From positions 1,661,501 through 1,725,500 of the forward strand of contig JADJUS010000022.1 of the NCBI GenBank assembly GCA_016716905.1: a stretch of 64,000 nucleotides of DNA. The letters run 5' to 3'. The stretch is from Acidobacteriota bacterium (GTDB lineage Bacteria > Acidobacteriota > Vicinamibacteria > Vicinamibacterales > SCN-69-37). The notes beneath the pieces were generated by a model. It was not told where the DNA came from. It made no database searches and saw only the letters and a program-made list of their open reading frames with translations. Positions 40,946 through 52,291 of this stretch are shown here, one piece after another. The translations under genes were made by a program, and so were the position numbers. Numbering within the stretch: position 1 is the first letter of the stretch; every line of letters starts with the position of its first letter.

Positions 40946-42151
40946 TCAGCGCGCGGGTCGCACCAGAATTCTCGCGCCATCCGACAATGTGTCTGGTGGA
41001 TGCGCCACCACGTTGTCACTGGGTGCAACGCCGCTCAGGACTTCGGCCACCTGGCCGTTCTGATGGCCGATAGTCACGTCGGTGAGGCGGACGACATCGC
41101 CGGTGATGACATAGACGGCCCAGCCTTCACCCTTGCGGAACAGCGCGCTCGTCGGCACCTGGACCACACTATCGGCCTCCCAGATGACGATGCGGATTTC
41201 GGTGCGGAAGCCGTCGCCAAGCACCGTGGGAGCTTTGGCGGGATCGTCCACGTCCATGAGCACGTTCACGCGCTGCTCTTCGACGCCGAGCGCCGAAATT
41301 TTCATGAAGCCCGACGGCTCGACGCGACGGACGCGCGCGCTGAGCGGGCGGTCGCCGCCCCATTGCTCGAGATGGACCTTCGCGCCCGGCCGAACCTGCA
41401 CGGCATCAGTTGAGAGCAGGTCCGAAACGATCTCGAGGTTCAACGGGTCGCCGATTTCGAGGAGCGGCTCGCCGGCTGGCACGGCTGACGCGCTCTCCCG
41501 AAGACGACGCAGGACGACGCCGCTGATGGGCGCCACGACGCTGAGGACGCGGCCTTCGGAATCCAGGCGATCGGGTCGCAACCGCGCGTCGGCCCGCTGC
41601 AGTTCAGACCCGGCCGTCGCGACCGAGAACGTCGCGGCACGGGCCACCTCCTCGGCGTTGCGTACCGCAGACTCGCGCGCATCCACCGCCTGTCGCGTGG
41701 TGAGTCCGCCTTTGTCCAACTCGCGCTCGCGGGCCAGGTCCCGGCGGGCCAGGTCAAGCGCGGCGATCGCCCGCTGTTCTTCGGCCCGTGCCCGGCCAAG
41801 TGCCGATTCTGCAGCTGATCGTCCGGCCTCGGCTTCGGCGCGCGTTCGCGAGTCGAGCAGGGGTGGCGCCTCTGCCTGGACCCGTGCCACCACCGTGCGG
41901 CCGGCGACCACGGGATCGCCCGGTTCCAACTCAATCCGCTGCAGCCGGCCCGACACAGGCGCCGACACGACGAAGCGATGCCGAATGCGCGTTTCACCCT
42001 CTTCGTCGATGGTCACCGACATCGGTCCGCGCGTGACGGTGGCCTGATCCACCTCGATGACTGTCGGCCGGAGCGCGACAAAAAGCAGCAGACCCACCAG
42101 GCCCAGGCCCACGGCCCACCATACGAATCTCGACCAGCGTCGCGTCTTCAT
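40946..42151 (-). CDS. HlyD/MacA-type periplasmic adaptor
   Basis: About 401 residues: an N-terminal membrane helix (FVWWAVGLGLVGLLLFVAL), a biotinyl-lipoyl half (RLQRIELEPGDPVVAGRTVVARV), a long coiled coil (roughly 90-200), the second lipoyl half (VLSVVAPISGVVLRRL) and beta-barrel and membrane-proximal domains. It links an inner-membrane exporter to an outer-membrane channel. It is last in an ATPase-permease-adaptor operon, with its start two bases after the permease stop. No TolC gene is in this operon; the one at 50417 belongs to the RND set. Confidence 0.9.
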   Translation of the reverse strand: MKTRRWSRFVWWAVGLGLVGLLLFVALRPTVIEVDQATVTRGPMSVTIDEEGETRIRHRFVVSAPVSGRLQRIELEPGDPVVAGRTVVARVQAEAPPLLDSRTRAEAEAGRSAAESALGRARAEEQRAIAALDLARRDLARERELDKGGLTTRQAVDARESAVRNAEEVARAATFSVATAGSELQRADARLRPDRLDSEGRVLSVVAPISGVVLRRLRESASAVPAGEPLLEIGDPLNLEIVSDLLSTDAVQVRPGAKVHLEQWGGDRPLSARVRRVEPSGFMKISALGVEEQRVNVLMDVDDPAKAPTVLGDGFRTEIRIVIWEADSVVQVPTSALFRKGEGWAVYVITGDVVRLTDVTIGHQNGQVAEVLSGVAPSDNVVAHPPDTLSDGARILVRPAR

Positions 42152-42153
42152 CG

Positions 42154-44528
<2,375 letters not shown>

Positions 44529-44535
<7 letters not shown>

Positions 44536-45248
44536 TGCATGTCCTGCACGGCCACCTTGGCCGCGTTGCGTTCCACGCCTGTGACGTGACCGTCTGCGAG
44601 CCGCACCACGCGATCCGCCATGCCGGCAATGGCGGCGTTGTGTGTGATCACCACGGTCGCCGTGCCCAGCTCCTTGTTCACCTTTGCGATGGCTTCGAGA
44701 ACGACGATACCGGTCGTGATGTCGAGGGCGCCGGTGGGCTCGTCGCAGAGGAGGACGTCCGGCTGTTTGGCAATTGCGCGCGCGATGGCGACGCGCTGCT
44801 GCTCGCCACCCGACAACTGCGCGGGGAAGTGGTCAAGCCGCGGGCCGAGGCCGACAAGCTCAAGCGCGTGTTCCGGCGTCATCGGATTGGTGGAGATTTC
44901 CGTGACCAGTGCCACGTTCTCGCGCGCCGTCAGACTCGGAATGAGGTTGTAGAACTGAAACACGAACCCGACGTGATCGCGTCGGTATTCGGTCAGCGCA
45001 GCCTCGCCAGCCACCGTCAGGTCGTGATCGCGGTAGACGACGTGGCCTTCGGTGGGGACGTCGAGACCGCCGAGGATGTTGAGGAGAGTGGATTTACCGC
45101 TCCCGGAAGGCCCCAGCAGCACGACGAGTTCACCGGGGTAGAGTTCAAAATCCACCCCGCGCAGGGCGTGAACCACGACATCGCCCATGGGATAGACCTT
45201 GGTGAGGCCCCGGGCGATGAAGACGGGCGTTGGCGGGGACGCCGACAC
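44529..45248 (-). CDS. ABC transporter ATP-binding protein (LolD/MacB type)
   Basis: A 239-residue ATPase. Walker A is GPSGSGKST, the Q-loop lies in GFVFQFYNLIPSLTARENV, the signature is LSGGEQQRVAIARA, Walker B is VLLCDEPTGALD, and the switch His is in VVITHNAAIAG. This matches the LolD/MacB/FtsE group that works with FtsX-type permeases. It is the first gene of the three-gene operon running to 40946. GTG at 45248 by frame. Confidence 0.95.
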
Positions 45249-45288
45249 CAGTTCAGTGTACTCGGCTTGTCCCCCTTGCAGGTTTACT

Positions 45289-45522
45289 CACCATGAAGCT
45301 CATGAAGATCCATGAAGAGTAATGCGCCTGCCGAGGAAGAGGTCAAAGAAAGGTGTGGGTTGGGGGCCCAGCTTCGCTGGGCCAGCGCGGTCGGATGGAA
45401 GTCACGAACGAACGCAGCCGTTTTGCTATTTCTGCGTTCGTTCGTGACTTCCATCCGGCTGTGCCTGCCGCCAAAGGCGGCACCCAACCCCGCCCTTCAT
45501 GGAACTTCACTCCTTCATGGTG
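45289..45522. repeat. Long nested inverted repeat, copy 2
   Basis: Outer ends CACCATGAAG and CTTCATGGTG. The inner stem, 45392-45417 with 45432-45457, is a perfect 26 bp inverted repeat around 14 bases. As in copy 1, hairpins GGCCCAGCTTCGCTGGGCC and GCCGCCAAAGGCGGC stand on the two sides with GGTTGGG and CCCAACC beyond them. The stem sequence differs from copies 1 and 3 (GGATGGAAGT in place of GGAAGGA), but compensating changes on both arms keep pairing. It lies between tandem minus-strand genes and fills the spacer; nothing else is seen there. Confidence 0.85.
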
Positions 45523-45535
45523 AAATTCCCTGGGC

Positions 45536-46030
45536 TTAACTGCTCAGGCGCGAGAGGTCGGCGCGCGCTTTTGTGCGGGCGCGGTCCATTTCACGCACGG
45601 CGTCCAGGTCGGGCCGTGATGCGCGAATGGCCTCCGACAGCGTCAGGCCTTCCGTCAACACGCGGTGTTTGAGCAGCATGAACGGAATCTCTGTGTTCTT
45701 CGAGGCGTACGCCACTGAGATGAACTCCGTCGCGTCACGGAACCCGTCTGACGCCATCCCCACATCCGTCCCCCGATTGAGGATAGAGCTGGCATGTGTC
45801 AGTACCGGAGCGTCCGAGACGGTCAGGGTGCTGGCAAGCGCGGCGTTTGCACGCGCCGCACGTTCGGGCGGTCTGGGAGCTGCGACGCCGGGTTCCGATA
45901 CGTTCAACTGCGCCACTTGTGCCACGTTTTCGGTCTGCGACGAAGTGGTGAAGTGGGGCGCCGTCCACACGCCGAGCGCATACGCGCCGACCAGGCCGAG
46001 AGAGAGCGCTGAAGTCTTGAGAATCGTCAT
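45536..46030 (-). CDS. Uncharacterised membrane-anchored protein
   Basis: A 164-residue protein with an N-terminal membrane helix or uncleaved signal (LSLGLVGAYALGVWTA) and an otherwise soluble region, helical and charged at the C-terminus (LDAVREMDRARTKARADLSRL). I do not recognise it. It precedes nothing on its strand except the long inverted repeat, and lies 120 bp downstream of the RND pump gene on the same strand, so it could be part of or independent from that operon. ATG at 46030. Coding character (codon-position GC, no shadow) looks real. Confidence 0.6.
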   Translation of the reverse strand: MTILKTSALSLGLVGAYALGVWTAPHFTTSSQTENVAQVAQLNVSEPGVAAPRPPERAARANAALASTLTVSDAPVLTHASSILNRGTDVGMASDGFRDATEFISVAYASKNTEIPFMLLKHRVLTEGLTLSEAIRASRPDLDAVREMDRARTKARADLSRLSS

Positions 46031-46150
46031 TTAGTGCCTCCGACCTGAGACACTGCAAGAATCGTGACGTACTGGTTTTGTGTGAAAAACTGGGCAATAA
46101 CCGCGATTCTCCCCCGGCCAGTCAAAGACGTACTGCCGACCGAGTCAAAT

Positions 46151-49100
46151 CTACACGCCCGGCTCAGACTGCCTGCCAAAGCGCAGGTAAATGGCCGGAA
46201 GCAGGAAGAGATTGAGCACGGTTGAGGTCACGAGGCCGCCCAGGATGACCACCGCCATCGGGTGCTCGATCTCGTGGCCAGACTTGTCCCCACCCATGAT
46301 GATCGGCACCAGTGCCAGGCCAGTCACAAGGGCGGTCATCAGAATCGGCGCCAGCCGTTCCTCGGCGCCGCGCATCGCGAGTTCCGGCCCGAACGGCACC
46401 CCTTCCTCGCGCTCAAGGTGGCGATAGTGACTGACCAGCATGATGCCGTTGCGCGCGGCGATACCGAGTACCGTGACAAACCCGACGAGCGACCCGAGTG
46501 ACAACACGCCTCCGCTCAGGAACACGCTGGCAACGCCGCCGATCAGCGCGAACGGAATGGTCAGGGCGATGAGCGCCACCATGCGAGCCGACCCGAAGTC
46601 CACATGCAGCACAAGCAGAATGCCCAGCAACGACAACGCGCCGAGTGCAAGCAACCGGCGCTGCGATTGTTCGCGCGCGGCATACTCGCCCAAAACCTCG
46701 GGGTGATAACCCGTCGCGAAGGGGATCGTCGCCACTGCGGCTTCGATGTCGCGGGCCACGGCGCCGAGATCGCGCCCGCGCACGTTGCTTGTCACGTCGA
46801 TGCGGCGCGACCCGCCTTCTCGCGTGATTTCGTTCGGTGTCGGCAGGATCGTGACATCGGCCACCGATGACAGCGGCGCGTAGCCGCCGTTGGGCAACTC
46901 AATCGGCATACGCCGCAGCGCGAACAAGTCAGATCGCGTTTCGGGCGTGCTCCACACGACCACATCAAACACCTTCTGCTGGTCGTAGACTTCGCCCACC
47001 TTCGTGCCCCGCAGCATGGTCGCCACGGTGTTCCGGACATCCGCCGGCGTCACTCCCACCTGCCGCGCTCGATCAGGGCGGTACGCAATCTCCACGTGCG
47101 GCACGAGCGTCAACGCCTGTACTTTGACGTCCGCCGCGCCGTTCACGGCGCTAATCGCTTTCCCGACTTCTGCGGCCTTGGTTGCCAGCACATCCAGGTC
47201 AGGGCCGAAGATTCGCACCACGATGGTCGCGCTCGCTCCAGTCAACACTTCCTTGATGCGTTCACGCAGGTAGGTCAATAGATCGCGCTGCAAGCCCGGA
47301 TAGCCGTCCACCACCTCCTGGGCTTTGGCCACTGTGGTCGCGTAGTCCACGGATGGATCGAGACTGATCCAGAGCTCTGTGAAGTTGATGCCGACGACCT
47401 CGTCGGCCACTTCTGCCCGGCCCACATGCGCACCGAAGTTCCTGACTCCGGGAATCGCGCGCAGTTCCTTGCTCGCGCGAATGGTGATGCGGTTCATGGC
47501 GTCCAGCGACGTGCCGGGCTTTTCGACCCAATGCATCAGGAAGTCGTACTCCTTGAAGTGCGGCAGAAACTCTTCACCCAGCAGGGAATACGCGGCCGCG
47601 GTCGTGGTCAGCGAGACCGCCACAATCACCAGCGCCCGCCTTGGCGCCGCCACCAATCCTGGCAGCCATCGGCGATAGTACGACTTGAGCCACGACACCA
47701 ATGGCGCTTCGCGCTCATGCACCGCCTGCGGCAACAGCAGCAACGACATCGCCGGCGTGATGATCAGCGCCACCAGCAGCGACGCGGCAATGGCCAATAC
47801 ATAGGACATCGCGAGTGGCCTGAAGAACGCGCCCGACAGCCCCTCCAGCATGAACACCGGCAGGAACACGAGCACGACGATCACGCTGCCGTAGACGACG
47901 GCGCTGCGCACTTCAAGCGATGCCTCCAGCACCACCGGGAACGCCGGCCGTGGCTGGGCCAGCCCCCGATTAATCCGCAGGCGGCGGACGATGTTTTCCA
48001 CATCAATGATCGCGTCGTCTACCACTTCGCCCAACGCGATGATGAGGCCCGCGATGACCATCGTGTCGAGCGTGCCGCCCCGGTAGTACAGCACCAGGGC
48101 CGCCGTGAGCAGCGACACCGGGATGGCCGTCAGGCTGATGACGGCCGTGCGCCAGTCCCACAGGAACAGCGCCAGCACGATGACAACGAGCACGCAACCG
48201 ATGAGGAGCGCGCGGTTGAGGTTCGAGAGCGACATCTCGATGAATGTCGCGGGCCTGAAGATCGTGGAATCAACGACGACGCCCGTCAGGCCCGGCTTCA
48301 GGGCCTCGAGCGCCGCCTCGACATCGCGTGTGACCTGCAGCGTGTTGCCTTCAGGCTGCTTCTCGACGATGAGGAGGAGGCCGGGACCGTCGTTGATGAT
48401 GCCGTCGCCGATGGGAGGAGGGAATCCTTCGGTGACTGTGGCCACATCACGAAGTTGCCGTACGCCGCCAGGGCTTCGGCCGGGCGAGCCCGGCCTGGTG
48501 GTGATGGCCATCGTGCCCAGATCGGCGGCGTCCTTCACCGACGGCGCGTGTGCGACAGCGAGCCGCTGATTCGGTGTTTCGATAAAGCCGCCGGCTGCGA
48601 CCGATGTCGCGTCGCCTGTGGACGTCAGCACGTCCTGCAGCGACACGCCGTTGGAGCGGAGGCGATCCGGATCGACCAGGACCTGCAATTGACGATCGCG
48701 CTGGCCCCAGATGGCCACATTGGCCACTCCGGGAATCGACATGAGGCGCGGGCGGATCGTCCATTTCGCGAGGGTTGTCAGCTCGACTTGCGAGAGCGTC
48801 GCGGAGGACATCCCGATTTTCATCACGCGGCTCAGCGACGAAAGCGGCGACAGGATGACAGGAGGATGGGCGGCCGCAGGCAGTGTGGTGGCGACTCGCG
48901 CCAGGCGCTCCTGCACGAGCTGGCGCGCCGGGATGCGGTCGGTGCCCGTCTCGAAGATCAGGACCACCGACGAGAGGCCCAGCACCGACTTCGAGCGCAG
49001 CGTCTTCAGGCCCGGCACGCCGTTCATTGCCGCTTCGAGCGGGACGCTGATGAGCGCCTCGACACTGGAACTGGAGAGCCCCGGAGCCTCGGTCTGAATC

Positions 49101-49243
49101 TCAACCAGGGGTGGCGCGAACTCGGGGAAGACATCAAACGGGGCCTTGCTGGCCGAGTTGATGCCGGCAACGATCAGGAGGATCGAGAGCGCGACTACAG
49201 GGATGCGTAGCCGCAGTGCCGCCGAAACCAGCCCGCGCATCAT
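46151..49243 (-). CDS. RND efflux pump inner-membrane protein (CusA/CzcA-like)
   Basis: A 1030-residue pump with the twelve-helix RND layout: helix 1 (IPVVALSILLIVAGINSA), two large periplasmic loops and helix 4 with ALGEVVDDAIIDVENIVRRL, whose Asp residues carry protons. The family resembles heavy-metal RND pumps, although the metal-specific residues cannot be assigned by eye, so export of metals or small molecules is possible. It is the last gene of a tolC-adaptor-pump operon; its start overlaps the adaptor stop by 4 bp. ATG at 49243. Confidence 0.93.
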   Translation of the reverse strand: MMRGLVSAALRLRIPVVALSILLIVAGINSASKAPFDVFPEFAPPLVEIQTEAPGLSSSSVEALISVPLEAAMNGVPGLKTLRSKSVLGLSSVVLIFETGTDRIPARQLVQERLARVATTLPAAAHPPVILSPLSSLSRVMKIGMSSATLSQVELTTLAKWTIRPRLMSIPGVANVAIWGQRDRQLQVLVDPDRLRSNGVSLQDVLTSTGDATSVAAGGFIETPNQRLAVAHAPSVKDAADLGTMAITTRPGSPGRSPGGVRQLRDVATVTEGFPPPIGDGIINDGPGLLLIVEKQPEGNTLQVTRDVEAALEALKPGLTGVVVDSTIFRPATFIEMSLSNLNRALLIGCVLVVIVLALFLWDWRTAVISLTAIPVSLLTAALVLYYRGGTLDTMVIAGLIIALGEVVDDAIIDVENIVRRLRINRGLAQPRPAFPVVLEASLEVRSAVVYGSVIVVLVFLPVFMLEGLSGAFFRPLAMSYVLAIAASLLVALIITPAMSLLLLPQAVHEREAPLVSWLKSYYRRWLPGLVAAPRRALVIVAVSLTTTAAAYSLLGEEFLPHFKEYDFLMHWVEKPGTSLDAMNRITIRASKELRAIPGVRNFGAHVGRAEVADEVVGINFTELWISLDPSVDYATTVAKAQEVVDGYPGLQRDLLTYLRERIKEVLTGASATIVVRIFGPDLDVLATKAAEVGKAISAVNGAADVKVQALTLVPHVEIAYRPDRARQVGVTPADVRNTVATMLRGTKVGEVYDQQKVFDVVVWSTPETRSDLFALRRMPIELPNGGYAPLSSVADVTILPTPNEITREGGSRRIDVTSNVRGRDLGAVARDIEAAVATIPFATGYHPEVLGEYAAREQSQRRLLALGALSLLGILLVLHVDFGSARMVALIALTIPFALIGGVASVFLSGGVLSLGSLVGFVTVLGIAARNGIMLVSHYRHLEREEGVPFGPELAMRGAEERLAPILMTALVTGLALVPIIMGGDKSGHEIEHPMAVVILGGLVTSTVLNLFLLPAIYLRFGRQSEPGV

Positions 49244-50427
49244 TTGCCGACGCCGAATTCCGTGCCGAAGAGTTCCGCGGCACCGGCGGTGACGACGCGC
49301 GTGCCCGGAGCCGGACCGTGGTCGAGCACGGCCATGGTGCCCACCATGTCGATGACCGAGACACGCCTTCGGACAAAGACGTGTTGGCCGCGCGCCTCAT
49401 AGACCCAGGTGCCGCCGAAGGCGTCGTGCAGCAACGCCGCCTGCGGCACCACCAGACTGCTGGTCGCGCCCGTGAGCGGAAGGCGAACGCTGACGCGTTG
49501 GCCGGGCCGAAGAGCCCCGCCGGCATTGGCCAGGCTGAAATGGAGATCGACGGTCGCCGTAGACGCATCGGCGGAGGGCGGCGCCGCAATCGGCCTGGCG
49601 ACCGAGCCGGCGGCTGTGTCGGCCGCGCCAAGCGTCAAGACATGGGCCACGGCGCCCCGATCGATATTGCCGATGTCGCCGGCGTACAGGGGTACGCGAA
49701 TCCACACGGTGTCGAGGCGCACAAGGTCGGCGATTGGCGCGCCGGCGGCGACGGTCTGGCCAGGCCCGGCATGGACTGCGCGCAGCAAGCCGTCGTACGC
49801 GGCCACAAGCGCGATGGCGCCCGAGGCGTTGACGCCTCCTGACGCGAGGGTGAGCCGGTCGCGAGCGGCCTTGAGCGCGGCGTTGGCGACCGCCAGTTCG
49901 GCTTGGGCCTCTTCGGCGGCACGCCGGCTGCCGGCGCCGTCCTGGGCGAGTTTTGTTGCACGCTCGGATTTCCTGGCCGCCATCTCCTGTCGGCCGGTGG
50001 CCTCGCCAACCGCGCGCTCCGCCTCGATGCGCGCGTCACGTTCGGTGGCGGCGAACGGCACGAGTCGGAAAATCGTGGTGCCTTTTCGGACCGTGGAACC
50101 CACCGACGCGTTGGCGTCCGAGGCCTCAAGCGTGCCCGCGAACGGCGCTGTGATCGTGCTTTCTGCGCCGCCGGCGGCCATCACTTCGCCACCGACCGTA
50201 CGGGTACGGATGACGCCTTTCTGTTCGACCGCCGCGGTTTCGATGCCGAGCCGCTTTTCGGCGTCGGCCGTGAGCGTGATGGTGGTGAGCGAACTCTCCG
50301 TCACTTTGTCCGTGACCTTCGCAGCCGGCACGGCCGTGGCTGCGGGCGGGGTGCTTCGCCCACACGCGACCACGCCCACGGTGAACAACACAGATAGAAC
50401 AGCCAACACACGTCTCTTAGCGGTCAC
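49240..50427 (-). CDS. RND efflux periplasmic adaptor lipoprotein
   Basis: About 395 residues. A signal peptide with lipobox VVAC is followed by the membrane-fusion-protein layout: a half lipoyl domain (ITAPFAGTLEASDANASVGSTVRKG), a coiled coil rich in Ala, Glu and Arg (about 110-200), the other lipoyl half, and the beta-barrel region (DAFGGTWVYEARGQHVFVRRRVSV). It joins the RND pump to the TolC-like channel. The frame can be extended to 50583, but GTG at 50427 lies inside the end of the tolC-like gene and produces the lipobox. Overlaps on both sides point to one transcript. Confidence 0.9.
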   Translation of the reverse strand: MTAKRRVLAVLSVLFTVGVVACGRSTPPAATAVPAAKVTDKVTESSLTTITLTADAEKRLGIETAAVEQKGVIRTRTVGGEVMAAGGAESTITAPFAGTLEASDANASVGSTVRKGTTIFRLVPFAATERDARIEAERAVGEATGRQEMAARKSERATKLAQDGAGSRRAAEEAQAELAVANAALKAARDRLTLASGGVNASGAIALVAAYDGLLRAVHAGPGQTVAAGAPIADLVRLDTVWIRVPLYAGDIGNIDRGAVAHVLTLGAADTAAGSVARPIAAPPSADASTATVDLHFSLANAGGALRPGQRVSVRLPLTGATSSLVVPQAALLHDAFGGTWVYEARGQHVFVRRRVSVIDMVGTMAVLDHGPAPGTRVVTAGAAELFGTEFGVGK

Positions 50428-51748
50428 GAGGTGTCTCCTGAGATGGCGCACCACACGAGCGGCCCAACGCCCGTTCGACGCGAGCTCTGGCGCGTTGCCG
50501 GTCGGCCTCGAACTCGCGTTCGCGGAGCCTGGCGTCGGCCAGGCGGCGTGTGTGTTCAAGCACGAAGAGGGTCGAGGTATCACCGGCTTCGAATGCCGCC
50601 TGGGCCTCAGCCACGTTGGTCTGCAGCGGCATCGTGATGGTCGTGCGCCAGGTGGCTAGTGACTGCTGAGCCTGGTCAAATTGCGCCGCGGCCTCGCGCA
50701 GTTCCAGGGCCACCCGGTGCTGCACCGCGAGGTATGAGGCAGACGCCCGCTGCAGTTCGGCCTCGGCGCGTGCGCGCCCGCCCTGATTCCTGTTGAACAA
50801 GGGCAGGCCGAGGTCGAGACCCGGTCCGGCCTCGAAGCCGTCGCGCCCCTCGCCGTTCGCGTCAAGCACGGCCGTCAACGCAAGCACTCGTGATTTTTCC
50901 CACCCGAGTTTGGCGGCGGCGGCCTCGATGCCTATTTCAGCGGCCCGCACATCGGGTCGCGCGACCAGCGCTTCTCGCAGAAGATCGGGCGTTGGGCGGC
51001 ACTCGGCCGTAGGCGCTGAGGCGTCGGCCAGGGACGGGAACACGGCGTCAGCCGGAAGCCCGAGGAGCGCGCGCAACCGTTCGCGGGCAATCGTGACGTC
51101 GTGAGCCGCGCGTTCTGCGTCCTGAGTGCCGCGCGCGGCGTCCACTTCCACGGCCCGTGCCTCCAATCGGCTGATGTCTCCGACTGAGAGTCGAGACTGG
51201 GTCAAGGTGCCGATGCGCGCAAGGAGCGAGGCCGCCTCTTTCGCCAATTGCTCGCGATCGATCGCGAGGCTCAGGTCGGCATACGCAATCCGTACCGACA
51301 GGACGAGGTCCAGGCCTGCCGACACCAGCTTCTCGGCGGCCGCATCACCAGCCAGTCGTGCCGCCGCCACCCGGCGCGGCCGCTGCCACAGCAGCTCCAC
51401 CGGCCATCGCAAGGTGGCCTCGAGTTGTTTGGGGCCGATGGGAAAGAGCAACGACAGCACCGGGTTGGTCAGCAACCCCGCGTCAAGCAGGTCGGCGCGC
51501 GCGAACCCCAGTTCGCTGATGCTGACGTGAAAGGCCGCGTTGTTCCACAACGCCATCGCCACCGCCTCATCCGCAGTCAACCCATCGTCTATCCGGATGT
51601 CTCCGGCGGGTACAGTGCCGGTGAGGGTGCGAAGCCTGGTGGTGGAGTCCTGAGGGTCGAGGCGCGCGTGCGAAACGCAGCCGCCCCCGAGCAGGGAAGC
51701 CAGCAGCATCGAACAGAGGACCGTTGACGGTCGTTTCGTCGAGCTCAT
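50417..51748 (-). CDS. TolC-family outer-membrane efflux lipoprotein
   Basis: About 443 residues: lipobox GGGC near residue 25, then two repeats of the OEP fold with long helices (AVAMALWNNAAFHVSISELG opens repeat 1; ALVARPDVRAAEIGIEAAAAKLGWEKS opens repeat 2), ending in an Arg/Glu-rich helix. It should form a trimeric channel across the outer membrane and periplasm for the RND pump downstream. The frame extends to 51907, but ATG at 51748 gives the lipoprotein signal. Divergent from the beta-barrel-like gene at 51812. Confidence 0.92.
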   Translation of the reverse strand: MSSTKRPSTVLCSMLLASLLGGGCVSHARLDPQDSTTRLRTLTGTVPAGDIRIDDGLTADEAVAMALWNNAAFHVSISELGFARADLLDAGLLTNPVLSLLFPIGPKQLEATLRWPVELLWQRPRRVAAARLAGDAAAEKLVSAGLDLVLSVRIAYADLSLAIDREQLAKEAASLLARIGTLTQSRLSVGDISRLEARAVEVDAARGTQDAERAAHDVTIARERLRALLGLPADAVFPSLADASAPTAECRPTPDLLREALVARPDVRAAEIGIEAAAAKLGWEKSRVLALTAVLDANGEGRDGFEAGPGLDLGLPLFNRNQGGRARAEAELQRASASYLAVQHRVALELREAAAQFDQAQQSLATWRTTITMPLQTNVAEAQAAFEAGDTSTLFVLEHTRRLADARLREREFEADRQRARARVERALGRSCGAPSQETPRDR

Positions 51749-51811
51749 GGCTGGCGAATCATATAGCAGCCACACGTGTGATGCATCGCCGGCGTGATAG
51801 CGTTCCTGCCA

Positions 51812-52291
51812 ATGCGTATCGCTGTATTGCTGTTGATTTCGCTCGGAATTCTGCTGCCCGTCAATGCCGAGGCGCAGGACGGCTGGGAGGCCGGCTTCGG
51901 GCCCCACCTGATTCGGCGTGAAGATTCATCGAAAGTCCATTTCGGTGGCGGTGTCACCGCCGCCCGTCGATTTGGCAGGTTCGCCGGCGTGGTTGAAGGC
52001 GGCGGCACGCGCCGCGAAGGGCACAACGACTGGCGCGCGCTGGCGGGCGTACGCGTGAAGTTCGGCGACACCAGCCGTCGCACGGTCTTCTTCGTGCAGA
52101 CGATGGGTGGCGTGTTGATTCGATCGCGCGAGTCAGACTGGGCGATACTGCCCGGTCTGGGCGCCGACGTCCGGCTCTCAGAGAAGCGCGCCTTGCGCGT
52201 GCAACTCGACGCGCCCATCGAGCGTGCGCAGTCGCGCACGGTCTCAGGTGGTCGCCTGTCCGTGTGGCTTGTGTTTGGGAGGCAGCAATGA
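51812..52291 (+). CDS. Small exported beta-rich protein, possible outer-membrane barrel
   Basis: About 159 residues with a clear signal peptide (AVLLLISLGILLPVNAEAQ) and alternating beta-strand character to a C-terminal LSVWLVFGRQQ. It resembles small outer-membrane beta-barrel proteins common in Acidobacteria, but no family is recognised. ATG at 51812 is preferred to GTG at 51794. The last bases overlap the M28 peptidase ATG (ATGA), so the two are translated together. Confidence 0.65.
   Translation: MRIAVLLLISLGILLPVNAEAQDGWEAGFGPHLIRREDSSKVHFGGGVTAARRFGRFAGVVEGGGTRREGHNDWRALAGVRVKFGDTSRRTVFFVQTMGGVLIRSRESDWAILPGLGADVRLSEKRALRVQLDAPIERAQSRTVSGGRLSVWLVFGRQQ

Noticed and set aside
47426..49210. 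594-residue plus-strand frame across the RND pump gene
   Set aside because: Arg/Gln/His/Asp-rich shadow of the pump; no start signal or motif.
49409..50659. 416-residue plus-strand frame across the RND adaptor
   Set aside because: Ser/Ala/Arg-rich shadow, no motif; the minus-strand gene is certain.
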